64,000 nt of DNA from Reyranella massiliensis 521 (GTDB lineage Bacteria; Pseudomonadota; Alphaproteobacteria; Reyranellales; Reyranellaceae). The notes beneath the pieces were generated by a model. The model had not been told where the DNA came from, ran no database searches, and was given only the letters and a program-made list of their open reading frames with translations. The stretch is from positions 5,193,788 through 5,257,787 of the forward strand of contig NZ_HE997181.1 of the NCBI RefSeq assembly GCF_000312425.1, written 5' to 3'. How positions within the stretch are numbered: position 1 is the first letter of the stretch; each line of letters starts with the position of its first letter. The position numbers and the translations under genes are program-made. This document shows positions 42,824 through 50,890 of this stretch, piece after piece.

Positions 42824-43438
42824 GTGTCCAGTGTATCGCGCCGTCCTTTCCTGATTTCGCTTCTCTCCGTCTGCACTTTCGCCCTGCCGCTTCAGGCGCA
42901 GGAGACCATGCGCGTGCGTGGCACGATCGAGAAGGTCGAGGGGCCGCTGCTCCTCGTAAAGTCGCGCGACGGGGCAGATCTGAAGATCGTGACAGGCGAC
43001 GCGCTCTCGGTCGTTGCGATGGTCAAGGCCGACGTCACCGACATCAAGCCGGGCACCTATGTGGGGGCGAGTGCGTTGCCGCAGGCTGACGGCAGCCTGC
43101 ACGCAATCGAGGTGCACATCTTTCCCGAGTCGATGCGTGGTGCGGGCGAAGGCCATCGGCCGTGGGATCTGCAGCCACAAGCCACCATGACCAACGCCAA
43201 TGTCGAGCAGATGGTGACTGGCACCGACGGCGACACGCTCACCGTCAAGTACAAGGACGGCGAGAAGAAGGTGGTGGTGACGCCCGAGACCGTCGTGGTC
43301 GTCTACGCACCGGGCGACAAGGCTGACCTGAAGCCCGGCACAGGCATCTTCATCGGCGCTGCCGAGATGCGGACCGATGGCACCTTGGCAGCTTCGCGCA
43401 TCGCCTACGGCAAGAACGGCCTCATGCCGCCGATGTAG
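42824..43438 (+). CDS. Hypothetical secreted protein with duplicated small beta domain
   Basis: 204 residues, GTG start with an AGGAGG site 7 bp upstream. Signal peptide up to about QAQ (LISLLSVCTFALPLQAQ). The mature part contains two similar beta units: MRVRGTIEKVEGPLLLVKSRDG...LKPGTYVGA-like and MVTGTDGDTLTVKYKDGEKKVVVTPET...LKPGTGIFIGA, reminiscent of DUF5666-type OB-like repeats. No function known. It follows diiron copy A by 76 bp and may be co-transcribed with it. Convergent overlap of 17 bp with the next gene. Confidence 0.68.
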   Translation: MSSVSRRPFLISLLSVCTFALPLQAQETMRVRGTIEKVEGPLLLVKSRDGADLKIVTGDALSVVAMVKADVTDIKPGTYVGASALPQADGSLHAIEVHIFPESMRGAGEGHRPWDLQPQATMTNANVEQMVTGTDGDTLTVKYKDGEKKVVVTPETVVVVYAPGDKADLKPGTGIFIGAAEMRTDGTLAASRIAYGKNGLMPPM

Positions 43439-44111
43439 GTCGCGGCTTCGTCAGGTCGAACAGCAGGACAATCAGCAGCAATCCGGCGGGCACCAGCAGC
43501 GGATAGGCCACGTGCGCGACCAGCATTGCGCCGATCACGGCGCCCACGAGATAGCCGCTCCAGGTGAGCGTCATCAGCACGGCGTTGATCGCCGACGGCG
43601 GCTTGACGTCGGCGCCCGGCCACATCCAGTCGACGATGGCATCGGCGGTTCGGGCGAGCGTGCTGGTCACCACGACGGTGCTGATGGCACTGCCGGCAAA
43701 GCTGGTGATCGTCGAGGCCTGGATACCCATGGCAAGCGCGACGATCATCACGGCAGCCTCCTCGCCGATATCGAAGAAGCCTACGCCTGCGATGATGGCC
43801 GCCTCGATCAATAGGCCAGCTACCGGCGATCGCCGCAGGCGAAGCAGCGCGCGCGCCATCATCGCGCCGACAAGGAAAGCGGCCAACGGCGTCAGGTGAT
43901 GCCAGGCGCCGACATAGTCGGTCCGGGCGAGATCGATGCCGGCCAGGACCGTGTTGCCGGTCATGTTGGCGGCGAACACGCCACCCATGGTGATGTAGCC
44001 AACGGCGTCGGCGATGCCGGCGACGACCGTCAGCAGAGCCGCCTGGGTAACGGGTTCGATGCGAATCGCTACACCACGTCGTAGGTGATCTCGACCTCGG
44101 GCCCGAAGCAA
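43422..44111 (-). CDS. DUF1275 (YoaK-like) membrane protein
   Basis: About 229 residues with six transmembrane helices. The family opening VAGIADAVGYITMGGVFAANMTGNTV and the middle AMGIQASTITSFAGSAISTVVVTSTLA are diagnostic of DUF1275. No ATG or GTG occurs in frame near the domain start; the best candidate is the TTG at 44111, which places the start inside the reductase gene (stop at 44069). The start is therefore uncertain. Function of the family is unknown; here it is probably translationally linked to the reductase. Confidence 0.78.
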   Translation of the reverse strand: MLRARGRDHLRRGVAIRIEPVTQAALLTVVAGIADAVGYITMGGVFAANMTGNTVLAGIDLARTDYVGAWHHLTPLAAFLVGAMMARALLRLRRSPVAGLLIEAAIIAGVGFFDIGEEAAVMIVALAMGIQASTITSFAGSAISTVVVTSTLARTADAIVDWMWPGADVKPPSAINAVLMTLTWSGYLVGAVIGAMLVAHVAYPLLVPAGLLLIVLLFDLTKPRPTSAA

Positions 44112-45091
44112 TGGCCCTGGCAGGTCAGGATCCAGTTGTTGGCGAGATCGTCGGGTGTGTAGATGTCGTTCTTGGCCAGCACGACCTTGCCCTTGATGCG
44201 CTTGGCCGCGCACGAGGCGCAGAACCCCTCCTCGCAGGAGGAGAGCGGATTGAGGCCTGCGCCGCGCGCCGCTTCGAGAATGGTGAGACCCTTGCGGTAG
44301 GGCACCTTGTGCACCTTGCCCTCGAAATGGATGACGATCTCGCTCGGGATCACGTCGCCTTCTGCCGGCGGCTCGACCGGAACGGCGTCGTTGCCCGATG
44401 CCTCGAAGCGCTCGATCAGCACCCGCTCGCGCGGCATGCCGGCAGCAAGGAGCGACGCCTCGACCATGTTCATGAAGGGGCCGGGACCGCAGAGATAGGC
44501 CTCGGCGTTCTCGAAGCCCTTGACGGCGGCGACGACTTCCTCGGGCTTGGTCAGGCCCTGAACCGCATCGAGGTGATGGATGACTTCGAGCCGCCCGGGG
44601 TGAGCCTGGGCCAGCGCCTCGAACTCGGCGTCGAAGATCACCGACGGCTTGTCGCGATTGGCATAGAAGAGGCGAATACGGCGCTTGCCCGACTTCAGGG
44701 CGCTTTTGATCAGCGACATCATCGGCGTGATGCCGCTGCCGCCGCCCAACAGCAGCAGGGGGGCTTCGCCTTGGCCCAGCACGAAGCGGCCGGCCGGCGG
44801 CAGCACGTCGAGCGTGCCGCCCTCCTTCAGCGAATCATGAAACCAGTTGGAGCCTTTGCCTCCCTTGACGCGTTTCACCGTCACCTTGGGCAGGCCGTCG
44901 GTCTCAGGGGCACTCGACAGCGAGTAGCAGCGGTTGAAGGCGCCGTCCGCGTGGGGCACCCGGAAGGTCAGGAACTGGCCGGCTTTGTAGCGGTACTTTT
45001 CGGCCAGATCGGCCGGAATTTCGAAGACGAAGGAGCGCGCATCGGGCGTTTCCTGGATGATCTTGGCGATGCGCAGGCTGTTGTAGGACAT
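44069..45091 (-). CDS. Ferredoxin-NAD(P) reductase-type oxidoreductase with C-terminal [2Fe-2S] domain
   Basis: 340-residue flavo-iron-sulfur reductase of the PaaE/KshB/HmpX class. FAD-binding RCYSLSS at about residue 53, NAD(P)H-binding LLLGGGSGITPMMSL, the AYLCGPGPFMNMVE motif, and a C-terminal plant-type ferredoxin with CEEGFCASC plus a distal Cys in ILTCQGHC. Such enzymes pass electrons from NAD(P)H to oxygenases. It is divergent from diiron copy B and 1.3 kb from copy A, so it is a good candidate electron donor for them. Start ATG at 45091 (MSYNSLRIAKI). Confidence 0.9.
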   Translation of the reverse strand: MSYNSLRIAKIIQETPDARSFVFEIPADLAEKYRYKAGQFLTFRVPHADGAFNRCYSLSSAPETDGLPKVTVKRVKGGKGSNWFHDSLKEGGTLDVLPPAGRFVLGQGEAPLLLLGGGSGITPMMSLIKSALKSGKRRIRLFYANRDKPSVIFDAEFEALAQAHPGRLEVIHHLDAVQGLTKPEEVVAAVKGFENAEAYLCGPGPFMNMVEASLLAAGMPRERVLIERFEASGNDAVPVEPPAEGDVIPSEIVIHFEGKVHKVPYRKGLTILEAARGAGLNPLSSCEEGFCASCAAKRIKGKVVLAKNDIYTPDDLANNWILTCQGHCFGPEVEITYDVV

Positions 45092-45172
45092 CGATAAATC
45101 CGTTCTCAAAAACCCCGATTTCCGTGCGGGACTCTCCTAGCAGACTGTGATAGGTTCCGCTCAGAAAAATGA

Positions 45173-45198
45173 ACGGAGCGTCATGTTTACTGCTCCGT
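45173..45198 (+). repeat. Hairpin in leader of diiron copy B
   Basis: ACGGAGC / GCTCCGT (7 bp, 12-nt loop) in the 149-bp divergent region, 43 bp before the start of diiron copy B. No T-run follows. It could be an RNA leader structure or a regulator site. Confidence 0.35.
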
Positions 45199-45240
45199 CA
45201 GGGGATGGGACTAGGTTCAGCGCCAGGAGGTCAAGAGCCC

Positions 45241-46308
45241 ATGACGACGCAAAAGATTTATCAGCTGCCGGTCGAAGTCACGAATTGGAAGTTCGATGGC
45301 GCTACCGAGATCGCCTTCAACTGGGAATACGAAGACGGTTCGGCCGACCTCCTGAATCTTTACGAAAAGGGCAAGCAGCAGCAGTGGGACACCAGCACGC
45401 GTATCGACTGGAGTCAGGAGCTGTTCGAAGACAACCCGATGGGCATGGCCGACGAGTCGATTCCGATCTACGGCTCTCCCTTCTGGGAGAAGATGACCGA
45501 GAAGGAAAAGAACTGGTTGCGCTTCAACCTGCAGTGCCATTCGATCTGCCAGTTCATGCACGGCGAGCAGGGCGCTTTGATCGCGACCGCCAAGATCGTG
45601 AACACCGTGCCGGACATGAACGCCAAGTTCTATGCGGCTACGCAGGTGATGGACGAGGCGCGCCACGTCGAGAGCTACAAGCGACTGATCCATGAGAAGT
45701 TCAAGGCGGCCTATCCGATCACCGATTCGCTGAAGAACCTGCTCGAGCAGACGCTGACCGATCGCCGCTGGGATATGACCTATCTCGGCATGCAGGTGCT
45801 GATCGAAGGTCTGGCGCTCGCCGCCTTCCAGCGCATTCGCGACACCGCCAAGAACAATCTGGCCGGTGCGGTGAATGCCTATGTCATGCAGGACGAAGCG
45901 CGGCACGTCACTTTCGGCCGCATGGCGCTGCGCGAATACTACCCGCACCTCTCCGACCACGAACGGGCGGAGCGCGAGGAGTTCACCGTCGAGGCGCTCT
46001 ACTTCATGCGCGATCGCTTCAACCAGGCCGAGGTCTGGATGCGCTCCGGCCTGCCGGTCGATAAGCTCATGGAATACGCCTACAACTCGGGCTCCATGCA
46101 GGCGTTCCGCTCGCGTCTCTTCACCCGTATCGTGCCGATCCTGAAGGAGATCGGCCTGTTCGGACCGAAGGTGCAGAAGGCACTGGGCGACATGGGTGTG
46201 ATGGAATACGCCAAGATCGACGTCGAGAAGCTGATCGGCAACGACATGAAGGTCGCCGAAGACTTCGACGCCAAGAAGTTCGTGAAGGACGCGATCGCCG
46301 CCGAATAG
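45241..46308 (+). CDS. Diiron ferritin-like (R2-type) protein, copy B
   Basis: 355 residues, same length as copy A at 41680 with all six iron ligands at the same numbers (E109, E139, H142, E189, E219, H222) and long identical stretches such as LEQTLTDRRWDMTYLGMQVL. Differences cluster in residues 60-100 and the C-terminal third, so the paralogues may differ in substrate. Start ATG at 45241 is set by AGGAGG 10 bp upstream; the in-frame upstream extension lacks similarity to copy A. A strong terminator follows. Divergent from the flavin/[2Fe-2S] reductase. Confidence 0.84.
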   Translation: MTTQKIYQLPVEVTNWKFDGATEIAFNWEYEDGSADLLNLYEKGKQQQWDTSTRIDWSQELFEDNPMGMADESIPIYGSPFWEKMTEKEKNWLRFNLQCHSICQFMHGEQGALIATAKIVNTVPDMNAKFYAATQVMDEARHVESYKRLIHEKFKAAYPITDSLKNLLEQTLTDRRWDMTYLGMQVLIEGLALAAFQRIRDTAKNNLAGAVNAYVMQDEARHVTFGRMALREYYPHLSDHERAEREEFTVEALYFMRDRFNQAEVWMRSGLPVDKLMEYAYNSGSMQAFRSRLFTRIVPILKEIGLFGPKVQKALGDMGVMEYAKIDVEKLIGNDMKVAEDFDAKKFVKDAIAAE

Positions 46309-46328
46309 CGGCGCGATCCGTGGAATTT

Positions 46329-46355
46329 GAAAGGGGCGCCATTGGCGCCCCTTTC
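46329..46355 (+). terminator. Strong intrinsic terminator after diiron copy B
   Basis: Perfect 12-bp stem GAAAGGGGCGCC / GGCGCCCCTTTC with an ATT loop, followed by TTATT. It lies between convergent genes (stops at 46308 and 46370) and can work in both directions; the plus-strand U-tract is the better one. Confidence 0.85.
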
Positions 46356-46369
46356 TTATTGGCCCTGGT

Positions 46370-47026
46370 TCACTTGCACGTATCGATGCGTGGCGGTGCG
46401 TCGAGCACGGTCGCCACCTTAGAAATGTCGAGGCAACGCTCGCCGATCCAGGCCTTGCCCTGCACGAAGAGGGCAAAGCGCGCGAAGGTGTCGGCCTGTT
46501 CCGCGGGGGTCGGACGGTTGCGCGCGAGCAACCAGGCCAGCGCATAGATGTTGCCGGTCGCGAAATCCGCCGCTGCCACGTCGGGGTCCTTGTCCCACAT
46601 CGCGGCATTCTTCTTCGCGGCACCCGTGGGATCGGGCAGGGCGGCGAGCCAGGCATGGGCGTTGCTCGCCAGCGCATAGGGGCCGCCATTCTGGCTGCGC
46701 AGGCCCTTCACCTGCTCGGCGACGCCGATATAGCCTTGGCCTTCGACCGTGCTGCCGGCGCAGCCGCGGCGGCAAAGCGCAACGAATGTCAGATACTCCG
46801 CCAAAATGATCTCGACATTGCCATTGTTGTGCTTGCGCCAGGCGCGCGCCAGGTGCCAGCCCTGCGTCAGTTCCGATCCCCACGGCTTGGCGGCGATCTG
46901 CGGTTGATCGCGTTCCAGTTCGCCGATCACCGCCTGCGCGCCAGCCTGCCATTCAGGGGGAATCTGCGCGGCCGCCGGTGTGACGCCGCACAGGACCAGC
47001 AACAATATCAGGATGGTTCGTCTCAT
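46370..47026 (-). CDS. Hypothetical secreted protein
   Basis: 218 residues with a clear Sec signal peptide (MRRTILILLLVLCGVTPAAAQ). The mature protein is helical and Ala-rich with several Cys (LCRRGCAGS, GERCLD, DTCK) that could form disulfides. No catalytic motif seen and no family recognised. It starts 12 bp after the stop of the transglutaminase-like gene, so the two are probably one operon. Confidence 0.65.
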   Translation of the reverse strand: MRRTILILLLVLCGVTPAAAQIPPEWQAGAQAVIGELERDQPQIAAKPWGSELTQGWHLARAWRKHNNGNVEIILAEYLTFVALCRRGCAGSTVEGQGYIGVAEQVKGLRSQNGGPYALASNAHAWLAALPDPTGAAKKNAAMWDKDPDVAAADFATGNIYALAWLLARNRPTPAEQADTFARFALFVQGKAWIGERCLDISKVATVLDAPPRIDTCK

Positions 47027-47037
47027 GGTGGCGCTCC

Positions 47038-47703
47038 CTAGTACTTGCGGGCCGTCTTGCGATCGCGGCTTTCGTATTGAACGAGGTCGTCGGCCCGCAG
47101 CACGGTGGCGTCGGGCGGCATCAGCCAACGCATCTGGGCCGGTTTGATCAGGCGATAGTGGCGTGCATCGTCCAGGGCGGCGCCGACGTCCCAGCAATTC
47201 TCCTCGCCGGTGATCCAGGTCTCCGGCACGAAGCGGCGCAGGTCGAACGCGACCGAATAAGTGCGCAGCGTCTTGCGGCCATTGTTGAAATACTCGTGAA
47301 AGTACGACATCGCGAGTTCGCGCAGGTTGCGATAGACTGGGTCGCGCCAACGCAGCCAGGCATGGTTGCTCTTGGAGATGGCGCCCCAGCAGCCGTTGCG
47401 CCGGAACAGGGTGACGACGTGGTCTGAATCGTCCTTGGCTGCCGTCAGATCCATGACCAACGGCGGTTCGCCCTGCAGCCAGAGCGCGCAGGCCGCCACG
47501 AAGGCCGCTTCGAGGCAATGGGCTTCGCGATGGCGCAGCGCACCGCGCACGGAACGCAGCGTGTCGCCGTTGTGCTCGAAATTGGCATGCAGACCCACGA
47601 CGAATTCCTGAATGCGCTGCGGCGTCTTCAAGGCTCCGAGGATTCGGCCTTCATCAGCGGTAAGGCCGAGATCGGCAGGAGTGGGACGTTTGCGTCTGCG
47701 CAT
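47038..47703 (-). CDS. Hypothetical protein, possibly transglutaminase-like fold
   Basis: 221 residues without signal peptide. HREAHCLEAAFVAACALWLQGEPP followed by DDSDHVVTLFRRNGCWGAISKSNHAW resembles the Cys-then-His layout of transglutaminase-like cysteine proteases, with a possible Asp in WRDPVY. The likeness is by eye and unproven. The gene starts about 70 bp from tRNA-Ala on the same strand and is followed by a secreted protein gene. Function unknown. Confidence 0.6.
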   Translation of the reverse strand: MRRRKRPTPADLGLTADEGRILGALKTPQRIQEFVVGLHANFEHNGDTLRSVRGALRHREAHCLEAAFVAACALWLQGEPPLVMDLTAAKDDSDHVVTLFRRNGCWGAISKSNHAWLRWRDPVYRNLRELAMSYFHEYFNNGRKTLRTYSVAFDLRRFVPETWITGEENCWDVGAALDDARHYRLIKPAQMRWLMPPDATVLRADDLVQYESRDRKTARKY

Positions 47704-47773
47704 CTACTGCAATAGTGCCGCGGCGGGGTGCGGCAGGCCAGAAAATGTGGCCAGCGACGCGGGTCAAGGCGGT

Positions 47774-47849
47774 TGGTGGAGCTGAGGGGGATCGAACCCC
47801 TGACCTCCTCATTGCGAACGAGGCGCTCTCCCAGCTGAGCTACAGCCCC
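47774..47849 (-). tRNA. tRNA-Ala (anticodon CGC)
   Basis: 76-nt cloverleaf on the minus strand with encoded CCA. Acceptor stem GGGGCTG / CAGCTCC (one G-T pair), D arm GCTC...GAGC, anticodon loop TTCGCAA giving anticodon CGC for GCG codons, T arm AGGGG TTCGATC CCCCT, discriminator A. GCG is an abundant codon in this GC-rich genome. Confidence 0.95.
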
Positions 47850-47964
47850 CTCCGACCCGGAGAACCGCGCGGATAAGGCTTGCGGGGCCACCTGTCAAGC
47901 AAACCGGCGTGTGTTAGCGTCCGGCCCGGACATCTTCCCGCGTATCGAATCGAAAGGTAGACCC

Positions 47965-48357
47965 GTGGCCAACGCCAAGAAAGTAGTACAGACGGCAGCG
48001 GCGCCCAAGGCGCTCGGCCCCTATTCGCAGGCCATCGTCGCCAACGGCCTGGTGTTCTGCGCTGGCCAGATCCCGCTCGACCCCAAGACCGGCGACATCG
48101 TCGAGGGCGGCATTGCGGAGCAGACGCATCAGGTGCTGAAGAACCTGCAGGCGGTGCTGAAGGAGGCGGGCAGCGGGCTCGACCGCGCCGTGAAGACCAC
48201 CGTGTTCCTGAAGAGCATGGACAGCTTCGTCGCCATGAACGAGGTTTACGGCCGGCCGGAATATTTCGGCGGCGCGGCGCCCGCACGCTCGACCGTCGAA
48301 GTGGCGCGCCTGCCGCGCGACGTCATGGTCGAGATCGAAGTCGTGGCGCTGGCTTGA
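47965..48357 (+). CDS. ridA: RidA/YjgF family enamine/imine deaminase
   Basis: 130 residues. RidA hallmarks: LGPYSQAIVANGLVFCAGQIPLDP, the Arg of PARSTVEVARLPRDVMVEIEVVAL that binds the carboxylate, and Glu near the end. It hydrolyses reactive 2-aminoacrylate-type imines made by PLP enzymes. I chose GTG at 47965, preceded by AAAGG; an upstream in-frame ATG would add an unlike extension. Monocistronic between tRNA-Ala and a small membrane protein gene. Confidence 0.9.
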   Translation: MANAKKVVQTAAAPKALGPYSQAIVANGLVFCAGQIPLDPKTGDIVEGGIAEQTHQVLKNLQAVLKEAGSGLDRAVKTTVFLKSMDSFVAMNEVYGRPEYFGGAAPARSTVEVARLPRDVMVEIEVVALA

Positions 48358-48397
48358 TCGGCCGCTGCCTGTGAACCAAGAAGATTGATGGACGAAC

Positions 48398-48652
48398 ATG
48401 GGTGATCCCGTGAGCTGGCTGCTGGGATTGAGCGCGGTACTGCTGTTCTCGGTCGTGATCGGCCACATTCTGGTGGCGTTGCTGTTGATCATCCCGACCT
48501 GGCGCATCTGCCAGCGCGCGGGCTTCTCCGGCGCGCTGGCGCTGTTCCATCTGGTGCCGTTGATCGGCTCGTTCATCGTCATGGGCGTGCTGGCCTTCAG
48601 CGACTGGCCGAACGGCGAAGCACGGCGGCAAGTGTTTCCGCTAGGTCGATAG
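48398..48652 (+). CDS. Small two-helix membrane protein
   Basis: 84 residues with two hydrophobic segments (about 8-32 and 45-66). The segment around IPTWRICQRAGFSGALALFHLVPLIG...LAFSDWP closely parallels the N-terminal membrane part of the next protein (AWRIVEKAGLPGWTGLG...WVFAYMRWP), suggesting a duplication. The next gene begins on the base after its stop. Function unknown. Confidence 0.7.
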   Translation: MGDPVSWLLGLSAVLLFSVVIGHILVALLLIIPTWRICQRAGFSGALALFHLVPLIGSFIVMGVLAFSDWPNGEARRQVFPLGR

Positions 48653-49303
48653 ATGGGCGCCGAGATTGCGGCCCTGATGGGCTTTTTCGGAATCACGGGC
48701 GCCTTTGCCCTGATCGGCACCGTGCTGGCCGGCTGGATGGCGTGGCGGATCGTCGAGAAGGCCGGCCTGCCGGGCTGGACCGGGCTGGGCTCCATCCTGC
48801 TCAGCCTGACCGCCGTCGGGGCCATCATCCCCCTCATCCTTCTCTGGGTGTTCGCCTATATGCGCTGGCCGCGCGACGAACCTGCGTCCGCCTCGCAGGG
48901 CTATGCACCGTCTCCGCCGCGCGGATCGTCGCCGCCGGCCGGGCCGGCTGCCCTGGCGCCGCCGCTGGCCGCCTTGCCCGACGGCCGCGGCTGGAAACTT
49001 ACCGGCGTGCTCGCCAACGGCAGCACGGTCTCGCTGGCCGTCTACGGCGGCCCCGCGACCTACGCCCTGACGGGCGCGCTTGCCGCGGCGCCGACTGATC
49101 TCAGCGTGCCCGACCCCTCGGTCGGGCAACCGCATGCCCGCCTCATGACGGCGGGTCAGCGGCTCGGCCTGGAGGATCTCGGCAGTCCCGGCGGCACTTT
49201 CATCGACGGCGCCCGATTGCTGCCCGAGCACGGTCCGCGCGACATCAGCGCAGCCCGCACCATCCGCCTCGGCAGCGTCGAACTCGCCCTGACGCGAGCC
49301 TGA
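48653..49303 (+). CDS. Membrane-anchored protein with FHA-like C-terminal domain
   Basis: 216 residues: two N-terminal helices (about 8-30 and 42-65), a Pro/Ser/Ala-rich linker (75-105), and a C-terminal beta domain with FHA-like signatures DLSVPDPSVGQPHARL, LEDLGSPGGTFIDGARL and IRLGSVELAL. In canonical FHA domains the loops read SxxH and NGT; here SVGQPH retains His but the Asn is Gly, so phosphothreonine binding may be weakened. Placed directly after its probable membrane paralogue. May recruit partners to the inner membrane. Confidence 0.7.
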   Translation: MGAEIAALMGFFGITGAFALIGTVLAGWMAWRIVEKAGLPGWTGLGSILLSLTAVGAIIPLILLWVFAYMRWPRDEPASASQGYAPSPPRGSSPPAGPAALAPPLAALPDGRGWKLTGVLANGSTVSLAVYGGPATYALTGALAAAPTDLSVPDPSVGQPHARLMTAGQRLGLEDLGSPGGTFIDGARLLPEHGPRDISAARTIRLGSVELALTRA

Positions 49304-49383
49304 AATAGGCTTGTGATCGACAATCTCACCCGAGTAGGGTGCGCGCGGCCGGCGGCTCGCCGGTTTTGACAGACGGGGAGCCG

Positions 49384-49677
49384 ATGATCTCGCTGGCGAA
49401 GCTGATCGATAGCGTAATCGACATCTACACCTGGGTCGTAATCGCGAGCGCCATCATGAGCTGGCTGGTGGCCTTCGGCGTGGTGAATGTCCGCAATCAG
49501 TTCATCCGGGTGGTCGTCGACATGCTGTTTCGGCTGACCGAGCCGGTGTTGCGTCCGATTCGGCGGATGCTCCCCAATCTCGGCGGCGTCGACATTTCGC
49601 CGGTGATCCTGCTGCTCGGCCTGTTCTTCCTGCGCAGCCTGCTGTGGGAGTATGTCTGGCCGGCCCTGATCCGCTGA
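49384..49677 (+). CDS. YggT family membrane protein
   Basis: 97 residues with the YggT arrangement: two helices enclosing VRNQFIRVVVDMLFRLTEPVLRPIRRMLPNLGGVDISPVILLL. Family members affect osmotic shock tolerance and envelope or division functions. I chose ATG at 49384 (MISLAKLIDSVIDIY). It overlaps the DUF167 gene downstream, a common neighbour pair. Confidence 0.88.
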   Translation: MISLAKLIDSVIDIYTWVVIASAIMSWLVAFGVVNVRNQFIRVVVDMLFRLTEPVLRPIRRMLPNLGGVDISPVILLLGLFFLRSLLWEYVWPALIR

Positions 49678-49985
49678 GCGATCCGACCTTCCTGCGGCGT
49701 GCCAGGGACGGCGTCACGATCCAGCTGCGCGCCCAGCCGGGCGCCCGCCGCTCTGCGCTTCAGCTGACTGCCGAGGGTGCGCTCAAGGCCGCAGTGACGG
49801 CTCCCCCCGAGGATGGCAAAGCCAACGCCGCCGTGATCGCGCTGCTCGCCGAAGCATGGCGTCTGCCGAAGTCCAGCTTCGATGTGGTGCGCGGGGTGAC
49901 GGCGCGAGACAAGACCGTGAGTGTGGCAGGCGATGTCGCCGTGCTCGCCGACCGGATAGCCGAATGGGTGCGCAAGCATGGCTGA
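49644..49985 (+). CDS. DUF167 (YggU) family protein
   Basis: Small alpha/beta protein of the DUF167 family: VTIQLRAQPGARRSAL, LKAAVTAPPEDGKANAAVIALLAEA and VVRGVTARDKTVSV are the family core. The only canonical in-frame start near the domain is GTG at 49644 (113 residues), overlapping yggT by 34 bp; initiation at the CTG of the yggT stop overlap cannot be excluded. Its own stop overlaps folD by 8 bp. Confidence 0.85.
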   Translation: MGVCLAGPDPLSDPTFLRRARDGVTIQLRAQPGARRSALQLTAEGALKAAVTAPPEDGKANAAVIALLAEAWRLPKSSFDVVRGVTARDKTVSVAGDVAVLADRIAEWVRKHG

Positions 49986-50880
49986 TGCAAAGTTGATCGA
50001 CGGCAAGGCGTTCGCTATGGGCCTGCGCCAGCGCGTAGGGGCTGGCGTGGCAGATTACGTTGGCGGGGGCGGTCCCAAGCCTGGGCTGGCGACAGTGCTG
50101 GTCGGCGCCGATCCGGCCAGCCAGGTCTACGTGCGCAGCAAGGGCAAACTGGCCGTCGAACTGGGGATGGCGAGTTTCGACCGCAAGCTGCCGGCGGAGA
50201 CCACGGAGCAAGAGCTGCTGGCGGTGATCGCCGAGCTCAACGCCGATCCGGCGGTCAATGGCATCCTGGTCCAGCTTCCGCTGCCCAAGCATATCGACAC
50301 GGCCAAGGTGCTGCTGGCCATCGATCCTGCCAAGGATGTCGACGGCTTCCACCCGGTCAATGTCGGACGGCTGGGCTCCATCGCGCCGGGCGCACCGCTG
50401 GACTTCCCCGTTCCCTGCACACCGCTCGGCGTCACGATGCTGCTGCAGGATGCGCTAGGGCACCTGGCTGGCTCTAACGCCGTCGTCGTCGGCCGCTCGA
50501 ATCTGGTCGGCCGGCCGGTGGCGCAGCTTCTGTTGCGCCTCGATTGTACGGTGACGATCACCCATTCGCGCACGCGCGACCTGCCGGCGCTCTGCCGACA
50601 GGCCGACATTCTCGTGGTGGCCATCGGCAGGACGGAGTTCGTACGCGGCGACTGGATCAAGCCGGGCGCCGCTGTGATCGACGTCGGCATCAACCGCATC
50701 CCGACCGCCGACGGCAAGAGCCGCCTGGTCGGCGACGTCGCCTTTGCCGAAGCGCAGAAGGTGGCCGGCTATCTCACGCCGGTGCCGGGCGGCGTCGGGC
50801 CGATGACCGTGGCCTGCCTGATGTACAATACGCTGCAAGCCGCGCGTCGTGTCGCCGGCCTGCCTTACGTGGCGGTCTGA
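49978..50880 (+). CDS. folD: Bifunctional methylenetetrahydrofolate dehydrogenase/cyclohydrolase FolD
   Basis: 300 residues, normal length. Catalytic YVRSKGKLAVELGM (Tyr and Lys of the active site), VNGILVQLPLPKHID, and PCTPLGV, VVVGRSNLVGRP and TPVPGGVGPMTVACLM signatures are intact. It interconverts one-carbon folates and makes NADPH. Starts inside the end of the DUF167 gene, giving a yggT-yggU-folD operon. Confidence 0.96.
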   Translation: MADAKLIDGKAFAMGLRQRVGAGVADYVGGGGPKPGLATVLVGADPASQVYVRSKGKLAVELGMASFDRKLPAETTEQELLAVIAELNADPAVNGILVQLPLPKHIDTAKVLLAIDPAKDVDGFHPVNVGRLGSIAPGAPLDFPVPCTPLGVTMLLQDALGHLAGSNAVVVGRSNLVGRPVAQLLLRLDCTVTITHSRTRDLPALCRQADILVVAIGRTEFVRGDWIKPGAAVIDVGINRIPTADGKSRLVGDVAFAEAQKVAGYLTPVPGGVGPMTVACLMYNTLQAARRVAGLPYVAV

Positions 50881-50890
50881 ACCACCGTTC

